This document shows, piece by piece, positions 7,692 to 15,705 of a DNA stretch of 34,431 nucleotides (the stretch's first letter is position 1; the number at the start of each line of letters is the position of its first letter). Source of the stretch: Arthrobacter glacialis (lineage in GTDB: Bacteria > Actinomycetota > Actinomycetes > Actinomycetales > Micrococcaceae); the NCBI RefSeq assembly GCF_002909445.1, contig NZ_PPXC01000025.1, positions 1 to 34,431 on the forward strand. Direction: 5' to 3'. The notes under the pieces were generated by a model. It made no database searches and was not told where the DNA came from. It worked only from the letters and a program-made list of their open reading frames with translations. A program made the translations under genes and the position numbers.

Positions 7692-7967
7692 CTAGATAAC
7701 ATCCCCAAATGATCCGGCAGCATCGGACGGAACTATCTCCTTCCGCATGGAAACTGAGATGGCCAGAAGCACTATCCCAGCGGCCAGAACGATAACAGCA
7801 ACACCAAGTAGGCCGATATCACCCGAGGTTCCTGGGCAGCCCATATTGTTGTCAGCCTCCGGACAGGACCTCCAGGGTCCGAGGTACACCAGAGGAACGC
7901 CAACAACTGATACAAGAGCCAGCAGAATCCCCGATGTCGCTTACACAGTCTTTCTGCAAGCTCTCGT
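7692..7967 (-). pseudogene. decayed paralogue of the small membrane protein at 8871-9122
   Basis: The DNA around 7935-7980 aligns with the 5' end of the gene at 8871-9122. In that alignment the start codon ATG is ACG (7967-7965) and a Tyr codon nine residues in has become TAA, so MRAYRKPVYATSG corresponds to TRACRKTV*ATSG. The rest of the frame stays open: a membrane segment, GPWRSCPEADNNMGCPG with two cysteines, a second membrane segment and a polar tail ending GDVI. A shorter product from GTG 7889 is possible but would lose the first membrane segment. Confidence 0.65.
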
Positions 7968-8094
7968 AGTTCATCCAAGCACGGCGAGGTTGCCGTACTC
8001 ATCCGCCGGTAGGGGGAAGGCTAGGTGGGGGAGTCTTTTGCTGACCGGTGCTGATTCCTGCCGTGTTGCAGGAGTAGTCGGGACGTGCCCTCGG

Positions 8095-8607
8095 CTAGCG
8101 GCGAGTGAATCCCTCGTCGTGCCAGTAGGCGGCCTGTGCCGCCGTGCGCCGCAGAATCGCGTCGGCGGAGTGCGGCGCGGGCCACAGCATCAGCTCGTAA
8201 GAGTCGGGCGCGGGATGCTCGACATCGGCATTGGACTGTGCATGGCCGGCGTCCATGCCCCGTGCGTTCCACCGAACCCGGTAGCTGGGGCCGGGAAGAT
8301 CGAAGCGCACAACCGGGTCGTCCGCCCAGCCGGCGAACGCGGCCTCGCCCGAAGGGACAAGGCTCGCCTCGACCACTTCCTCCCACTCGCCGAGGTCGGG
8401 CGCGTCGTCCCATATACTGACTCGCACCGGAACCCAGCCGGTGTGCGTCGCCGTGATGAGGAACAGCGCCCCGGCGACAGTCGCCCCGCACAGCCCGTTC
8501 ACCTGACCGATGAACGCTCCATCGGGGATCGGCGGCTCGACGATCCCCGTCGTCAGCGTCATCTGCGCATACGACGTGAACACTAGGCCGTCAAAGAGCA
8601 CGCGCAT
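8095..8607 (-). CDS. conserved hypothetical protein, possibly immunity-like
   Basis: A complete 170-residue soluble protein starting MRVLFDGLVFTSYAQM. It is predicted to be beta-rich, with an acidic middle (WDDAPDLGEWEEVVEAS) and conserved-looking RFDLPGPSYRVRWNARGMD and YELMLWPAP segments. The overall look recalls ComJ-type nuclease inhibitors and other small immunity proteins, but I do not recognise the family with confidence. It stands alone, with a right-box repeat 34 bp upstream of its start. Confidence 0.7.
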   Translation of the reverse strand: MRVLFDGLVFTSYAQMTLTTGIVEPPIPDGAFIGQVNGLCGATVAGALFLITATHTGWVPVRVSIWDDAPDLGEWEEVVEASLVPSGEAAFAGWADDPVVRFDLPGPSYRVRWNARGMDAGHAQSNADVEHPAPDSYELMLWPAPHSADAILRRTAAQAAYWHDEGFTRR

Positions 8608-8640
8608 GGTCTCGTCCTTCCTCGGCGCCCTGAGCGACCG

Positions 8641-8666
8641 GTCACAAGCCGAACCCTCAGTGGGAC
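8641..8666 (+). repeat. right-box copy of the dispersed element
   Basis: GTCACAAGCCGAACC followed by CTCAGTGGGAC; 34 bp upstream of the preceding minus-strand gene. No left box. The remaining bases to 8870 show only a short open stretch from ATG 8769 with an early TAG, probably not a gene. Confidence 0.65.
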
Positions 8667-8870
8667 GGATTCAGTGCTTCATGGTCTAATCAATCGATTT
8701 CTCGGCAGTTCCCATTGCTGGAATCGTCAACAATGCTTGCTTGCTCTGATCGCAAGCGGAGGACGTCTATGCTCCGAAAACGTCGCCCGCTCGCCAACGT
8801 CCCTAGCCAGTTGCTGATTGCCGGTGGTTAGCTGGGAATCCTGACATGCGAATCTCTGGCGATCTCATCC

Positions 8871-9122
8871 CTAGCGTTTACTGGGGGATGACTTCAAAGG
8901 ATTCTTCATTCGAACAGCAGCCAGCCCAGTGATGCTGGTTGTTGCACCAACGAAGAACACGAGAACCAACGAAAGCCCCAACATGGGTGGAAGCAGCGGG
9001 TTATCCCATGCGAGGAACATTGATACTGCCAAACCAGCGACCGATATGCTCGTCACCCAATTGAGCCCTTGAGTCAGGCGGGTCCCGGACGTCGCGTACA
9101 CAGGTTTTCTGTAAGCTCTCAT
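8871..9122 (-). CDS. small two-segment membrane protein
   Basis: 83 residues from ATG 9122. Two hydrophobic segments (about 20-38 and 45-66) are joined by a short loop (WDNPLLPP), with a basic tail (VRMKNPLKSSPSKR). No family is recognised. It is the intact member of a pair; the other copy at 7692-7967 has lost its start codon and has an early stop. A right-box repeat starts 35 bp upstream. Confidence 0.6.
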   Translation of the reverse strand: MRAYRKPVYATSGTRLTQGLNWVTSISVAGLAVSMFLAWDNPLLPPMLGLSLVLVFFVGATTSITGLAAVRMKNPLKSSPSKR

Positions 9123-9156
9123 GATTCATCCAACCACAACGCAATGCTCTTAAACC

Positions 9157-9182
9157 TCCCGTACGCGGACCGTGAGCGGGAC
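9157..9182 (+). repeat. right-box copy of the dispersed element
   Basis: TCCCGTACGCGGACCGTG then AGCGGGAC. It lies 35 bp upstream of the small membrane protein start, the same placement as at 8641. Confidence 0.65.
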
Positions 9183-9366
9183 GGACATGACTATTGTTGC
9201 TGTTGAATAGTGCCGCGTCGTAGCGGTAACCGTTGCTGCGATGTGGTTCAGATTTGTCGCGCAACCTTGTTCTGTCCAATTCAGCCAACGTTGACTGCAG
9301 CCCGCCCTCTGGCCGTGCCAGCCCTTCCCGGGAGGCAGAATCTAAATGCGCACATCAGGGTGAAGC

Positions 9367-9852
9367 CTATTTGAGTTGGATCTGACAGCTCTTCCCTGTG
9401 GGCTCACCGTCAAGGGTGAACTCAAAATTGAGGAGTTGCGCACGCATCGGCGGTTCCGGGGCATAGCCCCAACACCCGTCCCACTCAGTCCCGGTACCGG
9501 CCACTTTCCCGCCCGCCCAGCGGTATTCAGTGCCGACATCGTCCGTGATCCGCACTCTAACCCGGCTGAGAACGGGCTCGCCGGGCATGATCGGAAATCG
9601 CCCGGCAGCCTCGGTACCGTGAAGTTTCCGCTGCTTCGCCCATTGCTCAATTTCCTTGAGATGGTGATGATCCCGGTTGCGGGTCTCGAGGCACGGCACG
9701 CCCTCAAAGTACACGACAACACCGCGGTCGCCTGGCACTTCACCTACTCCTGCTGGAAGCGTGAATGTTGGATCTATGCCGGTAAAACGCACATCTATGC
9801 CATCGCTGGTCGCAATAATGAGATCACCAGGGGCTGAAATAATCATCGTCAT
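9367..9852 (-). CDS. hypothetical protein, 161 residues
   Basis: Starts at ATG 9852 (a second ATG lies at 9846). It has an N-terminal beta-rich part (ISAPGDLIIATSDGIDVRF), a central RNRDHHHLKEIEQW segment with three consecutive histidines, and a C-terminal part with tryptophans and KSCQIQLK at the end. There is no signal peptide or membrane segment. I do not recognise the family. It stands alone between repeat copies, so context gives no role. Confidence 0.6.
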   Translation of the reverse strand: MTMIISAPGDLIIATSDGIDVRFTGIDPTFTLPAGVGEVPGDRGVVVYFEGVPCLETRNRDHHHLKEIEQWAKQRKLHGTEAAGRFPIMPGEPVLSRVRVRITDDVGTEYRWAGGKVAGTGTEWDGCWGYAPEPPMRAQLLNFEFTLDGEPTGKSCQIQLK

Positions 9853-9962
9853 TAGCCCACACTAGCGCCACATCTGAAAGAGGACCCCTCCGCCCAGGAA
9901 TCGCTATAAAGGAGCAGTCGCTGCGTCCGGTATGGGGTCTTTCCGGATCGGAGTTCAGAAGC

Positions 9963-10086
9963 GTCCCGTAAGCCGGTCTGGCACCGGCGCAAGCGGTAAC
10001 AAAATTCTCCTGACTCAGAATCCGCGTTAATCCACATCCCACCGATTCCCGTATGCTCGCCCGCAATAAAGCCCGGTCAGCGGGCC
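9963..10086 (+). repeat. degenerate copy of the palindromic element
   Basis: The left box GTCCCGTAAGCCGGTC (9963-9978), followed by TGGCACCGGC, is almost identical to that at 32718. A poor right box (CCCGCAATAAAGCCC then AGCGGG) lies near 10060-10084. It directly precedes long repeat copy B. The 686 bp between 9853 and 10538 consist largely of these repeats. Confidence 0.5.
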
Positions 10087-10431
10087 CCATATGGGACAAG
10101 AAATGAAGGCGCCCAAGAATGATCGAGTCATGTTCCGGTGGGCCATGTTTAGTGAGATAGATCTTGCTAATGGTCCAGGTGTAGTGAGCGAGGCTCACTA
10201 TAGATGAGACGGGACAGTCGCGGCGGAAGCAACCGCGCGGAGGCATTTGATCACCTGTGCGTCCAGCGCACATAAAGTAACTTCTGATGGAGAAATGCGT
10301 TATCCGATCTCTCACTATTCGCCGCTTTGAGTGCGCTGGCGTGCATCGTTGGTGTCAATGGATGTCTGCAGGAACCTTTTGATTGGAGTCCAGGGCGTCG
10401 GGTTTCCCATAATGGGAACCTTCACCGGACA
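10082..10431 (+). repeat. long dispersed repeat, copy B (longest form)
   Basis: Bases 10082-10178 match 12171-12275 of copy C (about 85% by eye). Bases 10219-10431 match 12986-13198 of copy D over the same length of 213 bp. Between the two blocks is an extra hairpin, TAGTGAGC/GCTCACTA (10182-10200). The copy ends in a right box (10403-10431, CCCATAATGGGAACC then ACCGGAC). No credible protein is encoded. Confidence 0.8.
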
Positions 10432-10538
10432 CTTCCATAGATAAACGCGATAGTCATCGTGCAGAGCGCAGTTCAACGAGTCAGTTGCGGCGTGTTGATG
10501 ACGACCACGCATGGGTCGTTGCAGGAACAATTAGAGTC

Positions 10539-11543
10539 ATGGAACCGGAATGGAGCACCCGCATCAGGTGGACCGACTTGCCCGAGCACGTGCGAGTTGG
10601 CATCGAACAGATTCTGGGATCACCTGTCGTGGAATCAATGGGTCAGCAGGGAGGCTTTTCCCCTGGAACTGCCGACAGGGTACGCACAGCAGCCGGGCTC
10701 CGGGCCTTCGTCAAGGCGGTGAATCCGGCCTTGAACGAAGCCTCGCCGGCCATCCATAGGAAAGAAGCAGCAATTACTGCCGCTCTGCCATGCACGCTAC
10801 CCGCGGCGTCACTGATCGGAAAATTCGATGACGGAGACTGGATAGCGCTAGTCCTCTCCGATGTGGAAGGCAACCACCCTCACATACCCTGGCGCACCAA
10901 TGAGCTGACACTTGTGCTTGATGCACTGCTGGGTCTAGCCCGGATGCCAATTCCTCAAGGTCTAGAACATCTGCCGGAACTTTCGCAGGAGTTGAGCGAC
11001 GAGTTTGGAGGCTGGGCCCGCATCCGCGCGGATCTCCCGGAATCCTGTGACCCGTGGATCCTTGGGAACCTCGACTGCTTGGAACTCCTGGCAGAGCTTG
11101 GACTGTCGGATCTGGGCGGTGATTCACTGGTTCACACCGACGTCCGGGCCGACAACGTTTTGATCACCCGTGACAACGGGGCCATTCTCGTGGACTGGCC
11201 TTGGGCCTGTGTCGGTTCGGGATGGTTCGATGCGCTCACGGTTCTCGTAAACGTACGCGTGTTTGACCCCATCTTCGATGTGGAGTCCGTGTTGCAATCC
11301 CACCCTGTGTTTGCAACGGCCGATGCGAGCAGCGTTGATGGTCTCCTTTCGGGGCTGGGAGCATATTTTATTGACATTGCCCGGCGGCCGGCCCCGCTTG
11401 GCCTGCCGACTGTTCGAGTTTTCCAGCAACAGCAGGGTGACGCTGCCATGGGCTGGCTTCGACAGCGTATCTCCGCCCACAGCCAGACATCATCCATCGA
11501 CAATCCATTCAATGAGGACAATGAGGACAATGAAGGCGAGTGA
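10539..11543 (+). CDS. aminoglycoside phosphotransferase-family kinase
   Basis: 334 residues from ATG 10539, preceded by AGGAACAA; an upstream in-frame codon (10485) would run into repeat DNA. The protein-kinase-like APH fold is shown by the catalytic loop LVHTDVRADNVLI (Brenner-type HxDxxxxN) and the metal-binding Asp in ILVDWPWACVG, with an N-terminal lobe containing FVKAVNP (probable ATP-contacting Lys). Such enzymes phosphorylate aminoglycosides, macrolides, homoserine or other small alcohols; the substrate is unknown and resistance should not be assumed. The C-terminus ends in an acidic repeat of EDNEDN type. Confidence 0.85.
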   Translation: MEPEWSTRIRWTDLPEHVRVGIEQILGSPVVESMGQQGGFSPGTADRVRTAAGLRAFVKAVNPALNEASPAIHRKEAAITAALPCTLPAASLIGKFDDGDWIALVLSDVEGNHPHIPWRTNELTLVLDALLGLARMPIPQGLEHLPELSQELSDEFGGWARIRADLPESCDPWILGNLDCLELLAELGLSDLGGDSLVHTDVRADNVLITRDNGAILVDWPWACVGSGWFDALTVLVNVRVFDPIFDVESVLQSHPVFATADASSVDGLLSGLGAYFIDIARRPAPLGLPTVRVFQQQQGDAAMGWLRQRISAHSQTSSIDNPFNEDNEDNEGE

Positions 11544-11617
11544 CGGCGGAAGAACCCTGGACTGAATCGGGGGATCGAAATATGGCGCTTCACAAACCGA
11601 ACGCTTTACGGGACGAA

Positions 11618-12106
11618 CTAGACGGACAGAAGCAAGGGTTTCTGGAGATTGTCACCGTGCCCGATTGAGGGGAACAGTTCTGCAAGGTTGCGGGGAGAAA
11701 AAAGGTGGATTGGTCCGGCATTCTGAATTGCTTCCCACGACCACCAGAAAAAATCATGGAGACCCTCATTGAGCAGGGCCCCCGGACTCCAGACTCCTTG
11801 CGGTTCGAACCGATCAATCTCGACCAGAAAGTAGTCATTGACTACGCCTTCATATCCATGGCATATGGAGTTGTCTACGATTTCCTGGCGCCAAACCAGA
11901 GGTGGCTCAAGACGACTTAAGTCGAGTCCAATTTCTTCCTCAAGCTCGCGAGTAAGCGCCTCAATCGGCGTTTCGCCTGGTTCGATCCCTCCGCCGGGTG
12001 CGGCCCAGACAAAACCATCAGGGATTCCGTGACTGCCTAACAGCAGATCACGATCAGGAGTGAGAATCAGAGCTCTTACCGAGTGGCGCAGAAGGGGACC
12101 TGTCAT
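11618..12106 (-). CDS. Nudix hydrolase
   Basis: 162 residues. The Nudix box GX5EX7REUXEEXGU is complete at residues 39-61 (GGIEPGE, then RELEEEIGL), so the metal-binding glutamates are intact. The N-terminal strand (HSVRALILTPDRDLLLG) is typical. These enzymes cleave nucleoside diphosphates linked to another group; the substrate is not predictable here. It is convergent with the phosphotransferase gene (75-bp gap), and a copy of the long repeat starts 65 bp beyond its start codon. Confidence 0.9.
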   Translation of the reverse strand: MTGPLLRHSVRALILTPDRDLLLGSHGIPDGFVWAAPGGGIEPGETPIEALTRELEEEIGLDLSRLEPPLVWRQEIVDNSICHGYEGVVNDYFLVEIDRFEPQGVWSPGALLNEGLHDFFWWSWEAIQNAGPIHLFSPRNLAELFPSIGHGDNLQKPLLLSV

Positions 12107-12170
12107 GCCGTCACCCTACAGGACGTCATAAAGAGCATCTTCAGACGAGTTCCAGATGCCGAACCTTGAA

Positions 12171-12413
12171 TGGGCCGTGCTCCCTATACGGGACAAGATA
12201 TGAAGACGCCCAGGCATGATCGAGTCAAGTTCCGGTGGTCCATGTTTAGTGAAACAGATCTTGCTAATGGTCCAGATAATATGCGTTCGACGCACATAAA
12301 GAAACTTCTGCTGGGGAAATTCGTTATCCGATCTCTCACTATTCGCCGCTTTGAGTGCGCTGGCGTGCATCATGGATGTCAATGGATGTCAATGGATGTC
12401 TGCGGGGACCTTG
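12171..12413 (+). repeat. long dispersed repeat, copy C
   Basis: A left block (12171-12275) pairs with copy B. A right block from ATGCGTTCGACGCAC (about 12281) to the sequence GGATGTCTGCGGGGACC pairs with copies A, B and D. Within it ATGGATGTCA is repeated in tandem (12372-12399), a short expansion absent from the other copies. The terminal right box is missing: the GNAT reading frame begins there instead. Confidence 0.75.
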
Positions 12414-12415
12414 AT

Positions 12416-13009
12416 ATGCTGTGTTTCATGCTCAAACTTGCCGACCCGGCCGTCACCTTTCATAGGTCATGGGTAGAAGCTAAGGGAGAATGGCCCGACG
12501 GTCACCAGGACGGCTCGGGCATCCGTCCTGGCGACCGGTTCGAAACGACTAAGGACTTCGAAGCCTGGATAAAACGCCTGACTATGCCAGCTGATCCTGC
12601 AATGCTGTTCAGCGGGGTGCAAGTGAACACGAGCAGGTTCTGGATAGTGGAGCACGAAACCTACCTCGGAGCAATCGAACTCCGGCACGTTCTAACACCT
12701 ATCATGCTCGAAGCGGTCGGCCACATTGGCTATAACATCCGGCCAACAGCTCGCGGACGTGGCATTGCGACCTGGGCCCTCAAAGCTATCCTCCCTCACG
12801 CCCGCAGCATGGGCCTGACACGGGTACTGCTTACCTGTGATGAACAGAACCTGCCATCTGCCCGAACAATAGAGAAAAACGGTGGCGTCCTTGAAGATAT
12901 ACGCAGCACCGAAATAGGCGTCAAGCGCAGGTACTGGATCGACCTGTCAGGCTACCCCTGCGATCAAGCAGGCGAGGAATCAAGCCGCAGCGGAAGCAAC
13001 CGCGCCTAG
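12416..13009 (+). CDS. GNAT N-acetyltransferase flanked by repeat copies
   Basis: 197 residues from ATG 12416, eight bases after GGGGA; a second ATG at 12428 is possible. The acetyl-CoA loop is RPTARGRGIATWALKAIL, followed by VLLTCDEQNLPSARTIEKNGG, the usual C-terminal GNAT strand and helix, and RRYWIDL. The start signal lies in repeat copy C, and the last eight codons lie in copy D, so both ends of the gene are shaped by repeats. The acceptor substrate is unknown. The domain most resembles the RimJ/RimL-like group. Confidence 0.85.
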   Translation: MLCFMLKLADPAVTFHRSWVEAKGEWPDGHQDGSGIRPGDRFETTKDFEAWIKRLTMPADPAMLFSGVQVNTSRFWIVEHETYLGAIELRHVLTPIMLEAVGHIGYNIRPTARGRGIATWALKAILPHARSMGLTRVLLTCDEQNLPSARTIEKNGGVLEDIRSTEIGVKRRYWIDLSGYPCDQAGEESSRSGSNRA

Positions 13010-13198
13010 GCATCTGATTAGCTGTGCATCCGACGCACATAAAGTAACTTTTGATGGGGAAATGCGTTATCCGATCTCTCACTATTTGCCGCTTTGAGTG
13101 CGCTGGCGTGCATAGTTGGTATCAATGGATGTCTGCGGGAACCTTTTGATTGGAGTATAGGGCGTCGGGTTTCCTGTAAGGGGAACGCGAACCGGGAC
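12986..13198 (+). repeat. long dispersed repeat, copy D
   Basis: 213 bp matching 10219-10431, beginning CGGAAGCAACCGCG and ending in a right box (13169-13198, CCTGTAAGGGGAACGC then ACCGGGAC). Its first bases code for the end of the GNAT gene. Confidence 0.8.
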
Positions 13199-13211
13199 GG
13201 TCGAATCAAGA

Positions 13212-13258
13212 TCCCTGCCATCAAATCTGGCCTAGGCACGCGACATCGATGGCAGGGA
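13212..13258 (-). terminator. inverted repeat after the PhzF-like gene
   Basis: TCCCTGCCAT (13212-13221) pairs with ATGGCAGGGA (13249-13258). It lies 41 bp past the stop of the PhzF-like gene on the minus strand. There is no U-run. Confidence 0.45.
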
Positions 13259-13298
13259 ATTTGACCTTCTAAGAGGGAACCCGGCCCGGGGAATGGCC

Positions 13299-14183
13299 TC
13301 AGCAAGGAAGGATCGCAGTGCCTTCCATGAAACGGACACATCGCCCCGTCAATATTGTGCGTTCGCCCGCGAACTCGATGTGCACGGTTCCGCCGCGGGC
13401 CGATGCCTGACGCGCCAGCATCTCCTGTTTGCCGAGACGTTCGGCCCAGAGCGGAGCGAGCTGGCAGTGGGCGGATCCTGTGACGGGATCTTCGGAAACG
13501 CCGGCCTCTGCCCCGAACCAGCGGGAAACGAAATCGTAGTCAGTTCCGGTGCCCGGGGCTGTGACAATGGTCCCGCGCACCGGCAATGAAGCCAGGAATG
13601 CGAGATCCGGTGTCAGATCGATGACAGTTTGGGCGTCTTCGACCATGTAAATGTGGTCAGTGGCCTTCAATGCCTCGGTCACCGGTACCCCAAGTGCCCT
13701 GGCAATGTCAGGGTCGATGGCAACCGGCGCGGGGACTTCGGAGGGGAAGTCCATAGTGTATTGACCCTCGGCCGGACGGGTCACCGCGAGCCAGCCGCTG
13801 CGGGTGTGAAAATGCAGCTTCTCGGCCTGGGGATGAACGTCGTCAAAGAGGTAGGAGGCTGCGGCCATGGTCGCGTGCCCGCACAGGTCCACTTCAACGG
13901 CTGGAGTGAACCAGCGCAGATGGTATGCCGGGTGGGCCGAGTTCGGAGCTTGGATTCCTGCGGGCAGGTCCTTAACCAAGAATGCTGTCTCGGAGAGATT
14001 GTTCTCCGTCGCCGCCTGCTGCAGCACGGCATCGGGCAGCCACTCGGGCAGGGCCATGACGGCTGCCGGGTTGCCTTCGAAGAGTGCATCGGCAAACGCA
14101 TCGATCTGTACCAGGGGGACCTTCACGACTTTGCTGGCCTGTTCCTGTTGCTCTTCGGATGTTGCTATTGATTTGCTCTGCAT
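13299..14183 (-). CDS. PhzF family epimerase/isomerase-like protein
   Basis: 294 residues. Family hallmarks are QIDAFADALFEGNPAAV near the N-terminus, NNLSETAFLV with the catalytic Glu65, WFTPAVEVDLCGHAT (residues 91-104), and EDPVTGSAH in the second half, where the two halves of the pseudo-symmetric diaminopimelate-epimerase fold meet. PhzF isomerises a phenazine precursor, but most family members are of unknown substrate and no phenazine genes are nearby. The first 20 residues are a polar extension; a start at the later VVKVPLVQ region is conceivable. Confidence 0.9.
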   Translation of the reverse strand: MQSKSIATSEEQQEQASKVVKVPLVQIDAFADALFEGNPAAVMALPEWLPDAVLQQAATENNLSETAFLVKDLPAGIQAPNSAHPAYHLRWFTPAVEVDLCGHATMAAASYLFDDVHPQAEKLHFHTRSGWLAVTRPAEGQYTMDFPSEVPAPVAIDPDIARALGVPVTEALKATDHIYMVEDAQTVIDLTPDLAFLASLPVRGTIVTAPGTGTDYDFVSRWFGAEAGVSEDPVTGSAHCQLAPLWAERLGKQEMLARQASARGGTVHIEFAGERTILTGRCVRFMEGTAILPC

Positions 14184-14335
14184 GGCGTTTCCTTTCGGAC
14201 CCGGTTCAGCGCATGTTGCAGCCGTTGTCCGATGACAACGGGCAATGCGAAACAGCCGGATCGCATGGGCCGTATGTGGGATAGGGGCTTGTTGTGCTGC
14301 GGTGGCTAGTGGGCTGGCCTTACTGGGCTTGACCG

Positions 14336-14812
14336 CTAGACCAGGATGTAGTGGTCAAGCCCTTCGTGGTGGGTGTCCAGCTGGAATCCGCGGCGGGTGA
14401 GCAACTTAGTCGAGACCGCGTTGGCGGGGTCCACGCGAGCGAAGAGCTCCCGAGTGAGGTAGATGTCAGGGATGCTGGCCAGGGCAGCGTCGGGCATGGC
14501 CCCGGCGATGCCGCGGCCCCAATGGTCAGGGGAGACCCAGTAACCGACTTCAACACCCGCGTCCTTGCGGGACGAGACCACGATGCCGACAGGCTCATTT
14601 GCCTCGACGGCCAGGAACCAACGCGAGGCGCCAACGCTGTCGAGCGGGTCTTCCTGGAGGGCCGCACGAATGCGTTCCTGGATGGTTTGTTCGTCCCAGG
14701 GCTGGCCGTCGCCGATGAAGCGGGTCACCCGTTCGTCGGAGGCCTTGCCGGTGAAGAATGCCGTGTCAGCCTCGTGGAATGGGCGCAGGGTGATCGCGGG
14801 AGGGTGCGGCAT
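14336..14812 (-). CDS. GNAT N-acetyltransferase (RimJ/RimL-like)
   Basis: 158 residues when started at ATG 14812 (MPHPPAITLRPFHEAD), directly after AAAGGTTCCC; longer forms would run into repeat-bearing upstream DNA. The acetyl-CoA site is VGYWVSPDHWGRGIAGAM, followed by ELFARVDPANAVSTKLLTRRGF. The start-codon region reads as the complement of a repeat right box (GCATGGGAACCTTTCGGGG), so the repeat supplies both the Shine-Dalgarno sequence and the ATG. The acceptor substrate is unknown. Confidence 0.85.
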   Translation of the reverse strand: MPHPPAITLRPFHEADTAFFTGKASDERVTRFIGDGQPWDEQTIQERIRAALQEDPLDSVGASRWFLAVEANEPVGIVVSSRKDAGVEVGYWVSPDHWGRGIAGAMPDAALASIPDIYLTRELFARVDPANAVSTKLLTRRGFQLDTHHEGLDHYILV

Positions 14813-14911
14813 GGGAACCTTTCGGGGTGGAGGAGTTATCACCAACTTATCAAGGTCACTGCATGGTCCTGAATCTGCACGCCTACCCTTGGCAATGAGT
14901 CGCAATGAACC

Positions 14912-14939
14912 TCCCGTATGGCGAACCTGCTGCGAGACA
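14912..14939 (+). repeat. right-box copy of the dispersed element
   Basis: TCCCGTATGGCGAACC followed by TGCTGCGAGACA. It lies 100 bp upstream of the GNAT start and 50 bp past the stop of the next gene. No left box. Confidence 0.65.
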
Positions 14940-14988
14940 GAGGGCGCCACTGTGTGAATGGCGAAGGAGCCGTTGAAGGATGCGGAAT

Positions 14989-15525
14989 TCATTCCGCGCT
15001 GTTGGCTCGGGCGTAGGCTTCCACTTCGGCGAAGGACCGTTCGTCCTGAATGCCGATTGTGAGGGAGCTGCGGCTGTCGTTGTAGGTGATATCAATGTCT
15101 ATGTCATTGACGTGCCACATCTTCCGCAGGCCTCTCTGGCCGTGCCATGGAACGGTTGGTTCGCCGTGGAGGTTAGTCAGTTGACGGAGAATGGCGTCGA
15201 AGCACTGGGTTGCTTGGGGGTCTGGCAGCGCCGAATCCAGCCGGATCTGTAAATGGATTGATTCTATAAGTCCGTCAAGTTCCCGCGAAGTGGCGAAGAT
15301 GGGAGGGCCGCCGTCCCTTGGTTCTAGGTGAAAATGATCCGCGATGTCACGAGCATCATTAGTGCTCGCGGGAGACTTCTTTCCCTGTCCCCATCCCAGA
15401 CGCTTGAACAAGGCATTCTTTTCGGCCTGATTCTTGGGCCAAGGATGTCGAATCGCTTCTTCGACCAGGTCAACGATGGCTTCAGGCTGCGGAATTTCGT
15501 TCATGAACCGTTCTGGGGATGTCAT
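14989..15525 (-). CDS. hypothetical protein, possible immunity protein
   Basis: 178 residues starting MTSPERFMNEIPQPE. An N-terminal helical part contains HPWPKNQAEKNALFKRLGWG. A middle part is predicted mixed (IADHFHLEPRDGGPP), and a C-terminal part contains WHVNDIDIDITYNDSRSSLT and IQDERSFAEVEAYAR. There is no signal or membrane segment. I do not recognise the family; single-domain acidic proteins of this size in such islands are often toxin immunity proteins, which is a guess. The 3' end of a relative survives at 4123-4207. Confidence 0.65.
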   Translation of the reverse strand: MTSPERFMNEIPQPEAIVDLVEEAIRHPWPKNQAEKNALFKRLGWGQGKKSPASTNDARDIADHFHLEPRDGGPPIFATSRELDGLIESIHLQIRLDSALPDPQATQCFDAILRQLTNLHGEPTVPWHGQRGLRKMWHVNDIDIDITYNDSRSSLTIGIQDERSFAEVEAYARANSAE

Positions 15526-15613
15526 CTTGCCACGCTATGCCGGAACGCAGCGTATCGCTAGGGGCCAGAAGGTGTCGATCGACTGCGGCGTGGATCAGCC
15601 AGCCTATGAATCC

Positions 15614-15640
15614 GTCTCGCATGGGAACCTTTAGCGGAAA
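15614..15640 (+). repeat. right-box copy of the dispersed element
   Basis: GTCTCGCATGGGAACC then TTTAGCGG, the same variant as at 25727. On the minus strand it contains AAAGGTTCCCATG, a ready-made ribosome site and start codon, but only a short open frame follows. Confidence 0.6.
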
Positions 15641-15705
15641 GAAATGCTCACACTTGCCAGCTGCTGGGTAGCATCGGAGTAGGCAGTAGCAAGGAGCGTA
15701 GCGAA

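Noticed and set aside
8769-8831. Short frame MLRKRRPLANVPSQ after the repeat at 8641
   Set aside because: Twenty codons followed by TAG, with no homology that I recognise; not enough to call a gene.
9824-10315. Minus-strand 163-codon frame through repeat copy B
   Set aside because: Differences from the matching stretch in copy C change amino acids as often as expected by chance, so the repeat is not coding.
13629-14171. Plus-strand frame opposite the PhzF-like gene
   Set aside because: The minus-strand PhzF frame has clear family motifs; this is its shadow.
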